From contig NZ_JAUFRA010000009.1 in NCBI RefSeq assembly GCF_030410045.1, positions 124,001 through 188,000 of the forward strand: a stretch of 64,000 nt of DNA, given 5' to 3'. The position numbers were made by a program, and so were the translations under genes. This document shows positions 40,210 to 49,430 of the stretch, piece by piece; the stretch's first letter is position 1; every line of letters begins with the position of its first letter. A model generated the notes under the pieces. The model saw only the letters and a list, made by a program, of their open reading frames with translations, was not told the DNA's origin and did not search any database. This DNA is from Marivivens donghaensis. Lineage in GTDB: Bacteria; Pseudomonadota; Alphaproteobacteria; Rhodobacterales; Rhodobacteraceae.

Positions 40210-42666
40210 ATGATCACCGTGTTTCGTTTGATGTTTTGGCTTGCGTCTGGGCTCATTGGCTTGACCTTGGCGGCTTTCGTGCTGGCCTATTATTTCGCCT
40301 CACGGTCCCTGCCCGATTACAACGAAACGATCGCCGTGAATGGTCTGGGCGCAACGGTCGAGGTCGTGCGCGATAATTCTGACGTGCCGCATATTTTCGG
40401 TGAAACCGATCCCGACGTTTTCTTTGCGCTTGGCTTTGCCCATGCCCAAGACCGCATGTGGCAGATGATCACCGATCGCCGCACCGCTCAAGGACGCATG
40501 GCTCAGGTTTTCGGGCAATCGATGCTGCCGTCCGATATCCTAATGCGGCGTCTGGATCTCTATAATCTGTCGTTATCGAGCGTTGAGGCGCAGGATGACC
40601 AAACCAAAGCCGCGCTTGAAGCCTATAGCGCAGGTGTGAACGCGTGGTTGAACGAGGTGAACAATGGCGTGCGAGGTCGTGGCGCACCCGAAATGTGGGT
40701 GTTCAATCAGCCCATCGCCCCTTGGCAGCCTGCCGATAGCATCGCGCTCTTTAAACTCTATGCCTTCCGTCAAAGCGGCCACCTTCAGGCCGAAGTTCTG
40801 CGCGCCAGCGTGTCGCAGCGCATCGCTGACGACCGTATCCATGATATTTTGCCCGAGGTTCCGGGAACGAGCGTCACTGCGCTGCCATCCTATGCGTCGC
40901 TTGTTCACGATCTGCCGACCGAAGTTGCGTTCGATTGGTCCGACGCTTCGCGCGCGGGTTTTCCTGCCGCTGATTTTTCGGGTGCCTCGAACGCTTGGGC
41001 TGCGGGCCCATCACGGTCTACATCTGGATCGACCCTTCTCGCCAATGATCCGCATGGGATGCTGACCGCGCCATCGCCGTGGTATTTGGCACGTTTGGAG
41101 CTGTCGACTGGCGGCGTTATTGGCGCAACGATCCCCGGTGTACCTGTGGTGCTCACGGGACGCAGCGCGAGCCTCGGTTGGGGGATCACCAGCGCTTGGG
41201 CCGACGATATGGACCTCTACCTCGAGGAGGTCGATGAAAACCAATCCAATCGGTATCGCACCGCGGATGGCTGGGCCGACTTTGTAACTCGCGAAAGCAT
41301 CATTGAAATCGCCGATGCGCCTGCCGTTACCCTTAAACTCTTATGGACCCAGAACGGACCTGTTCTGCCGCCCGATCAGTTTAACCTCGCGACCATCCGT
41401 CCAGCGGGTCATGTCGTGTCTCTGGCTTGGACTGGTCTGAGCGATCAGGACACCTCATTGTCCGCGGCCATGGGCATCATGCGCTCTCGCTCTGTTCGGT
41501 CCGCGATTGATGCGGGTCGGAGTTATATTGCACCCGCTCAGAACCTGATGCTGGCCGATCCGAATGGGATTGCTATGCAAACCATCGGTGCGATCCCGTC
41601 GCGCGACGAAGCACACCAGAGCAAGGGCCGCATGCCGACGTATGGCTATCTTCCGCAGAACCAATGGCTCGGCTCCCTGCCTTATGACAGCAATCCGTCG
41701 ATCGTCGATCCCGAGGGTGGCATCATCGGCAACACCAACAACAAAACCAGCACCGCTGCGTTCCCGAACCATGTGTCCTATGTCTGGGGCGACAGTCAGC
41801 GCATATATCGTTGGCAGCGCCTTATGCAGGCGCGAGGCGTCCACACGCGGGAAAGCTTTATCGAAGCGCAGCTGGATACGGTCAGCTACACTGCCCGTTC
41901 GCTCTTGCCTCTCGTTGGTGCGGACCTGTGGTTCACTGGCGATCCTGCACCCGAAGGCACACCAGAACGTCGCCGTCAGCAAGCGCTCGATATGTTGGCC
42001 TCGTGGAATGGTGAAATGAACGAACACCTGCCCGAGCCGCTGATTTATGCGGCGTGGATGCGTGCGTTACAGGATCGATTGATCCGCGATGAACTGGGTG
42101 ATGTGGCGGACGCATTTACGCACGTTGATCCGATTTTCATTGAGCGGGTTTATCGCGACATCGGTGGTGCCTCCGCTTGGTGCGACGTGATCCAATCTGC
42201 ACCTGTTGAGACCTGCGTCGACATCGCACGGCAGTCTTTGGATGAGGCGTTGATCTGGATTTCTGAGAACCAAAGCGGTTCGCTTGAGTCGCTTCGCTGG
42301 GGCGACGCTCATACCGCGGTTCACTTGCACAAGACGCTCGCAGATGCACCCATTTTGCGCTGGTTCGTTAATATTCACCAATCGACCTCGGGCGGCGACA
42401 ACACGCTCTTGCGTGGATTGACCTCGGGCGTCGACCCTACCCCGTTCCGCAATGTTCACGCTGCTGGGTATCGTGGGGTTTATGATTTTGCGGACCCAGA
42501 TAGTTCTGTCTTTATCATTTCAACGGGTCAGTCTGGCCACCCGCTCAGCCGCTATTACGATGACATGGGCGAACTGTGGCGACGCGGGGAGTATATCCCC
42601 ATGTCGCTCGATCCATCCCTTGCGCGTGCGGGTGCCGTGGGCGTTACTGTTCTGGTGCCGAACTGA
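40210..42666 (+). CDS. Penicillin acylase family protein (Ntn hydrolase)
   Basis: An 818-residue precursor of the penicillin amidase/AHL acylase family. The N-terminus has one hydrophobic segment (FWLASGLIGLTLAAFVLAYYF), so it is exported or anchored. The alpha-chain part has VVRDNSDVPHIFGETDPDVFFALGFAHAQDR (split), and the autoproteolytic nucleophile is Ser260 in SGASNAWAAGP, the start of the beta chain. Downstream NDPH, the NTNNK-type segment and the C-terminal conserved region are present. Substrates in the family range from beta-lactams to acyl-homoserine lactones. The ATG at 40210 has GGGGG five bases upstream. Its stop abuts the hflX stop with no gap (TGATCA). Confidence 0.92.
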   Translation: MITVFRLMFWLASGLIGLTLAAFVLAYYFASRSLPDYNETIAVNGLGATVEVVRDNSDVPHIFGETDPDVFFALGFAHAQDRMWQMITDRRTAQGRMAQVFGQSMLPSDILMRRLDLYNLSLSSVEAQDDQTKAALEAYSAGVNAWLNEVNNGVRGRGAPEMWVFNQPIAPWQPADSIALFKLYAFRQSGHLQAEVLRASVSQRIADDRIHDILPEVPGTSVTALPSYASLVHDLPTEVAFDWSDASRAGFPAADFSGASNAWAAGPSRSTSGSTLLANDPHGMLTAPSPWYLARLELSTGGVIGATIPGVPVVLTGRSASLGWGITSAWADDMDLYLEEVDENQSNRYRTADGWADFVTRESIIEIADAPAVTLKLLWTQNGPVLPPDQFNLATIRPAGHVVSLAWTGLSDQDTSLSAAMGIMRSRSVRSAIDAGRSYIAPAQNLMLADPNGIAMQTIGAIPSRDEAHQSKGRMPTYGYLPQNQWLGSLPYDSNPSIVDPEGGIIGNTNNKTSTAAFPNHVSYVWGDSQRIYRWQRLMQARGVHTRESFIEAQLDTVSYTARSLLPLVGADLWFTGDPAPEGTPERRRQQALDMLASWNGEMNEHLPEPLIYAAWMRALQDRLIRDELGDVADAFTHVDPIFIERVYRDIGGASAWCDVIQSAPVETCVDIARQSLDEALIWISENQSGSLESLRWGDAHTAVHLHKTLADAPILRWFVNIHQSTSGGDNTLLRGLTSGVDPTPFRNVHAAGYRGVYDFADPDSSVFIISTGQSGHPLSRYYDDMGELWRRGEYIPMSLDPSLARAGAVGVTVLVPN

Positions 42667-43941
42667 TCAGAGGCGTTCGTAGCGGTCTTTCTGGATTTGT
42701 GTCCATTTGACCGTCATCTGATAGCCTTCGTCGGTCTGAACATCCGCTTCGACTACGCCTTGCGCAAACAGCCATGCCCGTGCTTTGCCTGCGCTAAATG
42801 GCAAGGTCAAAACCTCGATCATGTGATCAGGGCGCAGTTTCAGCGAAATCGCGTCGAGCAGCGTATCTATGCCTTCGCCCGTAATCGCCGAAATCGCAAA
42901 GATATCTTCGGTACGCTCGGCCTGTGTCCGAACCGCGTCAGCCTGCTCGTCGTCGAGACGATCAACCTTGTTCCAGACCTCGATCATCGGCGCTGTTTCA
43001 GCAACGCCAAGTGACTGAAGGATGGTATGAACATCCTCTGACTGTTCTTCGGTCTGTTCGTGGCTGATGTCACGGACGTGAACGATAAGATCGGCGTCGA
43101 GAACTTCTTCGAGGGTCGCACGGAAGGATGCGACTAACTCGGTCGGCAGGTCAGAGATAAAGCCCACCGTGTCGGAGAGGATGATCTCTTCACCGCTCGG
43201 CAAATTGAGACGACGCATCGTCGGATCGAGCGTCGCAAAGAGCATGTCTTTGGCAAACACCTCCGCACCGGTCACGCGGTTGAACAGCGTCGATTTCCCA
43301 GCGTTGGTGTAACCAACCAGCGCGACAATCGGGAACGGCACCTTAGCGCGCGCCTTGCGGTGCAGTTCGCGCGTCTTAACCACTTTGTCCAACTGGCGAC
43401 GCAGACGAACGAGCTGTTCGTCGATGGCGCGGCGGTCCGCCTCGATCTGCGTTTCCCCCGGACCACCCACAAAGCCCAAACCACCCCGCTGACGCTCAAG
43501 GTGGGTCCATGCCCTCACAAGACGCGTGCGTTGATAGGACAAGGCAGCCATTTCGACCTGCAGCACACCTTCGCGGGTGCGTGCACGATCCGAGAAAATT
43601 TCGAGGATCAGGCCAGTGCGGTCGAGAATCTTAACGCCCCATTCTTTTTCAAGGTTCCGCTGCTGAACAGGACTCAGGTGTCCATCGACCAAGACGAGTT
43701 CAATCTCTTCGGCTTTGAACTGCTGGTTCAATTCCTCGATCTTGCCCGAGCCGAACAAATAACCCGGCTGAACTTTAGGCAGCGATACGACCGTCGCACC
43801 AAAGACCTCCAACGATGGAAGGGCCGCCGCAAGTGCGACAGCCTCGTCTAGCGCCGGAGCAGCAGCACGGCGGTTACGATCCGATTTGATGTCTGGGTGG
43901 AGCACCCAGGCCCGCGTTGCAGGCCTGTCCGTTTCCTCCAT
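42667..43941 (-). CDS. hflX: GTPase HflX
   Basis: A 424-residue HflX, a ribosome-associated GTPase that rescues or splits stalled ribosomes. The N-terminal HflX domain (GYLFGSGKIEELNQ, VDGHLSPVQQRNLEKEW) and the glycine-rich segment ERQRGGLGFVGGPGETQIE precede the G domain (GYTNAGKSTLFNRVTG, DTVGFISDLPTELV, WNKVD). The ATG at 43941 lies seven bases after the hfq stop; an ATG at 43965, overlapping hfq, is the alternative. hfq-hflX is a conserved pair. Confidence 0.95.
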   Translation of the reverse strand: MEETDRPATRAWVLHPDIKSDRNRRAAAPALDEAVALAAALPSLEVFGATVVSLPKVQPGYLFGSGKIEELNQQFKAEEIELVLVDGHLSPVQQRNLEKEWGVKILDRTGLILEIFSDRARTREGVLQVEMAALSYQRTRLVRAWTHLERQRGGLGFVGGPGETQIEADRRAIDEQLVRLRRQLDKVVKTRELHRKARAKVPFPIVALVGYTNAGKSTLFNRVTGAEVFAKDMLFATLDPTMRRLNLPSGEEIILSDTVGFISDLPTELVASFRATLEEVLDADLIVHVRDISHEQTEEQSEDVHTILQSLGVAETAPMIEVWNKVDRLDDEQADAVRTQAERTEDIFAISAITGEGIDTLLDAISLKLRPDHMIEVLTLPFSAGKARAWLFAQGVVEADVQTDEGYQMTVKWTQIQKDRYERL

Positions 43942-43948
43942 GATGGTC

Positions 43949-44182
43949 TTACTCTTCGCCGTCATAAAGGCTGACAGGTGCAGCCGGCATTATCGTGGAG
44001 ATCGCGCTCTTATACACCAGTTGCGATTTACCATCGCGGCGCAGGAGCACACAGAAATTGTCGAACCACGTGATGTCGCCCTGCAGTTTTACACCGTTCA
44101 CTAAAAAGATAGTGACCGAGATTTTAGCTTTGCGAACATGGTTAAGAAAAGCATCCTGAAGGTTCTGCTTGTCGGCCGCCAT
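43949..44182 (-). CDS. hfq: RNA chaperone Hfq
   Basis: A 77-residue Hfq. It has NLQDAFLNHVRKAKISVTIFLVNG (Sm1 motif), VKLQGDITWFDNFCVLLRRDG and the Sm2 motif QLVYKSAISTIMP with the Y-K-H-like signature altered to YKSA, as usual in alphaproteobacteria, whose Sm2 reads YKHA or YKSA. The C-terminus is short. It pairs small RNAs with mRNAs, and the window contains at least one candidate small RNA. Confidence 0.96.
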   Translation of the reverse strand: MAADKQNLQDAFLNHVRKAKISVTIFLVNGVKLQGDITWFDNFCVLLRRDGKSQLVYKSAISTIMPAAPVSLYDGEE

Positions 44183-44292
44183 TGATATTATCCTTTGTTC
44201 TTGTGGCCGCGGACCGGCCTCCGTCTTTGGTGTGAGTATGTCTAACCCGCGAAAGAGATTCCAGCCCCAAAATCAACCATCTATCGTAGGGT

Positions 44293-45813
44293 CTATTTGC
44301 GCCAAAAATCGGGGTTGAAAAGAGCAATAATCGCCAGCGCCTCAAGCCGCCCCAGTACCATCGCAAGCGCCAGCACCATCTTGGCCTCATTGGTCACGCC
44401 AGAGATTGAAATCGGTGCCTCAGCTGCGATTTCGACCAAGGGACCCGTGGTCGACAGCGCGGCAACGGCGAGCACCATTGCGTTCTCAAACTGCACGCCA
44501 GTTAGTGAAAGCGCAGTGAGCACGCCGACGATGGATAGCGCAAAGAGCATGAAGAACACCCATGCAATCTGCGCCCCCTGCCGACGAATGCGACGCGCCT
44601 CTTGGCCCGATCCACCAACGGAACTAGGGTGAACCAGCCGTTCCAATTCGCGTTCGGAATGGCGGAACAGTGCGTAAACTCGCAAGAGTTTGACCCCGCC
44701 CGCGGTCGTCGCAATCCCGCCGCCTGTGATCGACAGGCCAAGCAAAACCAACCCCGGCGTTGAGAGTTCGGACCAATCCGCGACTATCGACCAGTAACGT
44801 GATTCAAACCCTGTCGTGGTCAAGAACGACATTACAGTGAAGACGCTACCCCAAAGGGCCTTTAGACCAGTGAAAAGCCCGTGGATGCGATGTTCTTCAA
44901 GGATGCCAACGTAATGGCGAAGATACAAGAGCGTCGGCACAATCGTGATCAATAAGAGCGCCATTTGTATTTCGGGGTCTTTGCGCAAACGGCCCTTTTC
45001 TTGGGCGAGGATATCGCTGCTGAAAGTTAGACGAGAGACCGCAAAGAACATAAAGGCAAAGATCAGTATTTCGCCAAGAACGCCACCGTTGGCCCAATAC
45101 AAACCGCCCGTCGCCGAAATCCCTGAGGTCGACATGGTGGACATCGCGTGGATGAGAGCGACAAAGGGACGTTCACCGACGGCTGACAGACCAACCCAAA
45201 GTGCGAATGTCAGCCCGATATAAAGCGGCGCAAGTTGCAGGGTGTAGCGCGTCAAACGCTCGGACGTATTTGCGACCCGCGTGATTTGAACAAAGCTCTG
45301 CACAGTGCCCTGAGGTGCACCCGCGTTCCGCACCTCGAATCCGCCTAGGTTCATCGGTGCGAGGATCGCGACAGCGGTGATCCAAATAAACAGACCACCC
45401 ATCCAACCCACGATCGCGCGCCAAAGGTGCAGCGCCGCATTCATCCGCCACGGACTGTCGTAGAGCGTAGACCCCGTGGTGGTGAAATCCGACACCATCT
45501 CGAACCACGCATCGAAAAAGGTCGTTCGACCGTGGGCTTCGTGAAATGGAACGGCGAGGAGGATCGGTAGGATCAGGTAGGCGCCGACCAAAGTGATCAG
45601 GTGGCTACGCGCCACACGGCGCGGTTGCTGGCCATGTGTTGCGAACCCGATCAGGGTCGTGAGCAACATAAACAGGATCATCGAATAAAAGAACGGTCGC
45701 GCAATCGCGTGGTGCCCATGCGACAATGCAAAAGCCGCAGGCGCAATCATCGCCAGAGACGATATCCCCATAAGAAGGACAAAAAACGGAAGGTCTGTGA
45801 TCCGCTTAAGCAT
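44293..45813 (-). CDS. trkH: Potassium uptake protein TrkH
   Basis: A 506-residue membrane protein with about ten helices in four M1-P-M2 repeats. Selectivity-filter-like segments include TTTGSTLYD, STMSTSGISATGG, LTTTGFESRYW and AALSTTGPLVEI. It is the K+-conducting subunit controlled by TrkA. Its ATG overlaps the last base of the trkA stop (TGATG), so the two subunits are translationally coupled. Confidence 0.95.
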   Translation of the reverse strand: MLKRITDLPFFVLLMGISSLAMIAPAAFALSHGHHAIARPFFYSMILFMLLTTLIGFATHGQQPRRVARSHLITLVGAYLILPILLAVPFHEAHGRTTFFDAWFEMVSDFTTTGSTLYDSPWRMNAALHLWRAIVGWMGGLFIWITAVAILAPMNLGGFEVRNAGAPQGTVQSFVQITRVANTSERLTRYTLQLAPLYIGLTFALWVGLSAVGERPFVALIHAMSTMSTSGISATGGLYWANGGVLGEILIFAFMFFAVSRLTFSSDILAQEKGRLRKDPEIQMALLLITIVPTLLYLRHYVGILEEHRIHGLFTGLKALWGSVFTVMSFLTTTGFESRYWSIVADWSELSTPGLVLLGLSITGGGIATTAGGVKLLRVYALFRHSERELERLVHPSSVGGSGQEARRIRRQGAQIAWVFFMLFALSIVGVLTALSLTGVQFENAMVLAVAALSTTGPLVEIAAEAPISISGVTNEAKMVLALAMVLGRLEALAIIALFNPDFWRK

Positions 45814-47189
45814 CAGAAGAAATCGATCGAAACCTGAAGCAACTGTTCCACTGCAGGAACATCAGAGGTCATCGCAAAGATCGCAACGATGTCCCCTTCT
45901 TCGACACGCAAGTCGCCAGTGGGTTTGAGGTATTTCCGATCACGGAAAATCCCACCGACCAGCACGCCCTCTGGGAAATCAATCTCTCTGATACGTTGCC
46001 CAGAAATTGGCGAAGTACCGAGGACATAGGCTTCGATCATCTCGGCTTCGGCATCACCAATCGAATAAACCGCCCGTACGCGACCGTGGCGGATATGTCG
46101 TAGGATCGAGGAAACGGTTGTGGCTCGTGGGTTGATGTAGGCGTCGATGTCGAGTGGCCCCATCAACGGCACCAAAGTCGGGTCGTTGGTCAAACAGATC
46201 GACATACCCGCGCCAAGAGATTTTGCACGCACCGCTGCCAGCATGTTCGTCTTATCGTCGTCCGTAATCGCCAAGACTGCATCCGCGCTGCTTACGTTCG
46301 CCTCTTCAAGGAGCGCCGCGTTCAAGCCGTCACCATGCAAAACAATCGTCCGCTCTAGGGCGTCAGCCGCAATCTCAGCTCGCGCACGGTTCTTCTCGAT
46401 GACCTTCACACGAACGCGGTCCGTGCTGGTTTCCAAAGCACGCGCCACAGCGAGGCCGACATTGCCCCCACCGATGATCACCACGCGCTCCTGTTTGACG
46501 TTGGTTTTGCCAAACACCTCTAGCGTTCGTGTCACGTCATCGGTGCTTGTAAAGACATAAACATCATCGCCCGGGAAAATCTGATCGCCTGGCGCGGGTG
46601 CGAACAGTGTTCCCTCGCGGCGAATACCGACAACAATAGCGCGCAAGGTGGAAAACAGGTCGGTCAACTGGCGCAGAGGCGTGTTAATAACGGGACAATC
46701 CTCGCGGACGGTGATCCCCAAAAGCTGTGCCTTCCCCTCAAAGAAGTTCTCAGTGTCAAAGGCCGCTGGCGATGACAACCGCTGCAGTACGGCCTCTGCC
46801 ACTTCGCGTTCAGGGCTAATCACCACATCGATGGGCAAATGATCGCGACGATACAAATCGGAATAGATAGCGTCCAAATAGCTTTGTGCCCGCAAGCGCG
46901 CGATTTTGCGCTGAACGGCAAACACGGAATGCGCCACCTGACAGGTGACCATGTTCACTTCGTCAGAATGTGTCGCGGCGATGATCATCTCTGCATCCCG
47001 CGCCCCTGCCCGTTCTAGCACGTCGGGATAGGATGCATGTCCAGTCACACCGTTCACGTCCAAGGTCTCTGTCGCACGACGCACCAGCTCGGGATTGTTA
47101 TCAACAACGGTTACGTCGTTTCGTTCCGAAGACAGGTGCCGCGCAATCTGCCAACCAACCTGACCAGCGCCACAAATGATAACTTTCAT
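45813..47189 (-). CDS. trkA: Trk system potassium uptake protein TrkA
   Basis: A 458-residue cytoplasmic regulator with two RCK modules, each a nucleotide-binding TrkA_N (KVIICGAGQVGWQIARHLS at the start; VVIIGGGNVGLAVARALE at about 234) and a TrkA_C domain. It binds NAD(H)/ATP and gates TrkH. The ATG at 47189 places the Rossmann motif at the N-terminus as in the family; the open frame extends upstream to 47249 without homology. In relatives ntrX is directly upstream; here a TetR gene intervenes. Confidence 0.95.
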   Translation of the reverse strand: MKVIICGAGQVGWQIARHLSSERNDVTVVDNNPELVRRATETLDVNGVTGHASYPDVLERAGARDAEMIIAATHSDEVNMVTCQVAHSVFAVQRKIARLRAQSYLDAIYSDLYRRDHLPIDVVISPEREVAEAVLQRLSSPAAFDTENFFEGKAQLLGITVREDCPVINTPLRQLTDLFSTLRAIVVGIRREGTLFAPAPGDQIFPGDDVYVFTSTDDVTRTLEVFGKTNVKQERVVIIGGGNVGLAVARALETSTDRVRVKVIEKNRARAEIAADALERTIVLHGDGLNAALLEEANVSSADAVLAITDDDKTNMLAAVRAKSLGAGMSICLTNDPTLVPLMGPLDIDAYINPRATTVSSILRHIRHGRVRAVYSIGDAEAEMIEAYVLGTSPISGQRIREIDFPEGVLVGGIFRDRKYLKPTGDLRVEEGDIVAIFAMTSDVPAVEQLLQVSIDFF

Positions 47190-47274
47190 GACCGAGCTTC
47201 CTAATATCTTGGTTGGGCTACAAGTGGCAGATGCACAGGAAAGGGTCAATGGAAGCCCTCTCTTTGATGCTAAG

Positions 47275-47290
47275 GTAAGGAATTCCTTAC
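47275..47290. promoter_or_regulatory. Perfect 16-bp palindrome between trkA and tetR-type gene
   Basis: GTAAGGAATTCCTTAC, a perfect palindrome, lies in the 192-base divergent region, 85 bases from trkA and 91 bases from the TetR start. Length and symmetry suit a TetR-family operator. Confidence 0.5.
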
Positions 47291-47381
47291 TAATCCATAG
47301 CGTGCATTAGATTAACTATCGTCTTGCTTGAATTGTAAGAATAAAATTCGCAGCACATTATCCAGTAAGAAGAGTTTAGTG

Positions 47382-48011
47382 ATGTCAAAACTACATCGTT
47401 CAATGGTTCAATCGACCGGTCGGATTGCCCAAAAGGCAAAAACTAGAAACCAACTTTTGAACGCCACCAGAGAGTTGATGGCTGAACAAAGCGTGGTCAC
47501 CGTTGCAACTGTTGCCGAACGCGCAGGGATTTCCACCGCGACAGCCTACCGTTATTTTCCAAACCCAGAGACGCTCCAACTCGAAGCCGTCACGAGCCAA
47601 GACATCGGTGCGCAGGCCGACTTCATCCAGCATTTTCAATCGAACTGTACGGAAGATTTGTCTGTCATTGATCGCGTCAATCTCGCCAATCGTATCGTGA
47701 TTGATTTCGTGATGCGAAATGAGGCTGGATATCGGTTGTTTATCGCGAAAACGCAGGAAAAATTGGCATCTGCCGCAAATTCTGACGTATCGGCTATTCC
47801 CTACGCGGCACGGCGTTTGGCTCTGATCCGCTTGGCGATGGACCCGCTGCGCCAGAAGCTCGGAACCTCTTTCTATCAGGCCTGCGATATGGTGTTTGTC
47901 GCATCTGGACCTGAGGTCTACTTTATGCTTCGCGATACCTGCCGCCACAGTGCGCAGGACGCAGCGCGCAGCATCGAAAACAATCTGCGCGCCATCATTT
48001 CATCATTCTAA
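47382..48011 (+). CDS. TetR-family transcriptional regulator
   Basis: About 209 residues. The N-terminal HTH has KTRNQLLNATRELMAEQS and VATVAERAGISTATAYRYFPNPETL, clear TetR_N motifs. The C-terminal ligand domain has no recognised relative. The ATG at 47382 has AAGAAG upstream; ATGs or alternative starts at 47328 and 47403 are in frame. It is divergent from trkA and converges with ntrX six bases away. Its insertion in an otherwise conserved block suggests recent acquisition; a perfect palindrome upstream is the probable operator. Confidence 0.88.
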   Translation: MSKLHRSMVQSTGRIAQKAKTRNQLLNATRELMAEQSVVTVATVAERAGISTATAYRYFPNPETLQLEAVTSQDIGAQADFIQHFQSNCTEDLSVIDRVNLANRIVIDFVMRNEAGYRLFIAKTQEKLASAANSDVSAIPYAARRLALIRLAMDPLRQKLGTSFYQACDMVFVASGPEVYFMLRDTCRHSAQDAARSIENNLRAIISSF

Positions 48012-48017
48012 CAGCAA

Positions 48018-49415
48018 TTAATCCTGTTCGATTTGGGCGATCCGTGCGCCCGCTTTGCTCGTCGTCACAACGCCTAGCGATTTCAATTTGCGGTGTAGCG
48101 CGGACCGTTCCATCCCGACAAAGGACGCGGTGCGGCTAATGTTGCCACCAAATCGGTTAATTTGGGTCAGCAGATATTCCCGCTCAAACAGTTCACGTGC
48201 CTCACGCAGCGGCAAAGTCGCAAGCGCCCCAGACAGAACGATCCGCCCTTCGGTCGCAGCACTCTCCTCAACATTTGGAAGCTCCTTCGCGCTGATCGGC
48301 TCGGAACTATCGCCAAGGATAAGAACGCGTTCGATCACGTTCTTCAACTGACGCACATTCCCTGGCCAAATCATGGTTTGGAGCATGGCACGGGCATCTT
48401 CGGACAGCGCCCGCATTGGCAGGCCCTGCGACTTATTCAGTTCAGCGATAAAGTGTTCTGCCAAAAGCGGAATATCATCGCGACGCTCTTCCAAGGTCGG
48501 GACCTCAATCGGAACAACGTTCAGACGGTGATAGAGTTCTTGGCGGAAATTACCCGCCTCAATCTCGGCATTCAGGTCACGGTTGGTAGATGAGATCACA
48601 CGAAGATCGACCTCAATTACATCGGAACCGCCGACGCGAGAAAACTTTTGATCAACAAGGACCCGCAAAATTTTGGTCTGTGTTCCCAATGGCATATCGG
48701 CGATTTCATCGAAATAGATGACGCCACCATTCGCCTGCTCCAGTAGCCCTTTCTCTAGGCCACGCTCGGTGCCTTCGCGCCCGAACAGAACTTCTTCCAT
48801 GCGGTCTGGATCAATCGATGCAGAGCTGACCACTACAAACGGAGCATCCGCTCGGTTCGAATTCGCATGAATGTACCGCGCCGCAATTTCTTTGCCCGCA
48901 CCAGGACCACCCGTTAACATCACGCGGCCATTGGATTTTGTGACCTTATCCAGTTGCGATTTCATGATGCGGAATGTTGCACTATCGCCTAGCATTTCCG
49001 CCGTCGGGCCATCAGACCGTTTCAGAGCGATGTTCTCACGACGCAGGCGCGATGTTTCCATTGCGCGTTTAATAACGACCAGCAACTGATCAATATTAAA
49101 AGGCTTTTCGATGAAATCGTAGGCGCCTTGTTTGATCGCAGCGACCGCAATTTCAATGTTGCCGTGACCAGAGATGATCACGATCGGAATTTCGGGATGG
49201 TCTTTTTTCACCTTCGACAAAATGTCGATCCCGTCCATGTGGCTGTCTTTGAGCCAAATATCGAGGATCATCAACGCTGGTTTTTCTGCCGCGATTGCGC
49301 CCATGCATTCGTCTGCATTGGCAGCCATACGGGTCGAAAAACCCTCGTCTTTCAAAATGTCCGAGATGAGTTCGCGGATATCGCGTTCGTCATCGGTGAT
49401 TAAAATATCGCCCAT
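48018..49415 (-). CDS. ntrX: Nitrogen regulation response regulator NtrX
   Basis: A 465-residue NtrC-family regulator: receiver (Asp52 in MILDIWLKDS), AAA+ domain (GGPGAGKE Walker A, GGVIYFDEIADMPLGTQ Walker B) and a Fis-type HTH (GNISRTASFVGMERSALHRKLKSLG). The sigma54-contact motif GAFTGA is absent: that stretch reads FGREGTERGLEKGLLEQANGG. This matches Rhodobacterales regulators that work with sigma70. It follows ntrY after 15 bases. Confidence 0.95.
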   Translation of the reverse strand: MGDILITDDERDIRELISDILKDEGFSTRMAANADECMGAIAAEKPALMILDIWLKDSHMDGIDILSKVKKDHPEIPIVIISGHGNIEIAVAAIKQGAYDFIEKPFNIDQLLVVIKRAMETSRLRRENIALKRSDGPTAEMLGDSATFRIMKSQLDKVTKSNGRVMLTGGPGAGKEIAARYIHANSNRADAPFVVVSSASIDPDRMEEVLFGREGTERGLEKGLLEQANGGVIYFDEIADMPLGTQTKILRVLVDQKFSRVGGSDVIEVDLRVISSTNRDLNAEIEAGNFRQELYHRLNVVPIEVPTLEERRDDIPLLAEHFIAELNKSQGLPMRALSEDARAMLQTMIWPGNVRQLKNVIERVLILGDSSEPISAKELPNVEESAATEGRIVLSGALATLPLREARELFEREYLLTQINRFGGNISRTASFVGMERSALHRKLKSLGVVTTSKAGARIAQIEQD

Positions 49416-49430
49416 AAGTCCCTCATAAAC

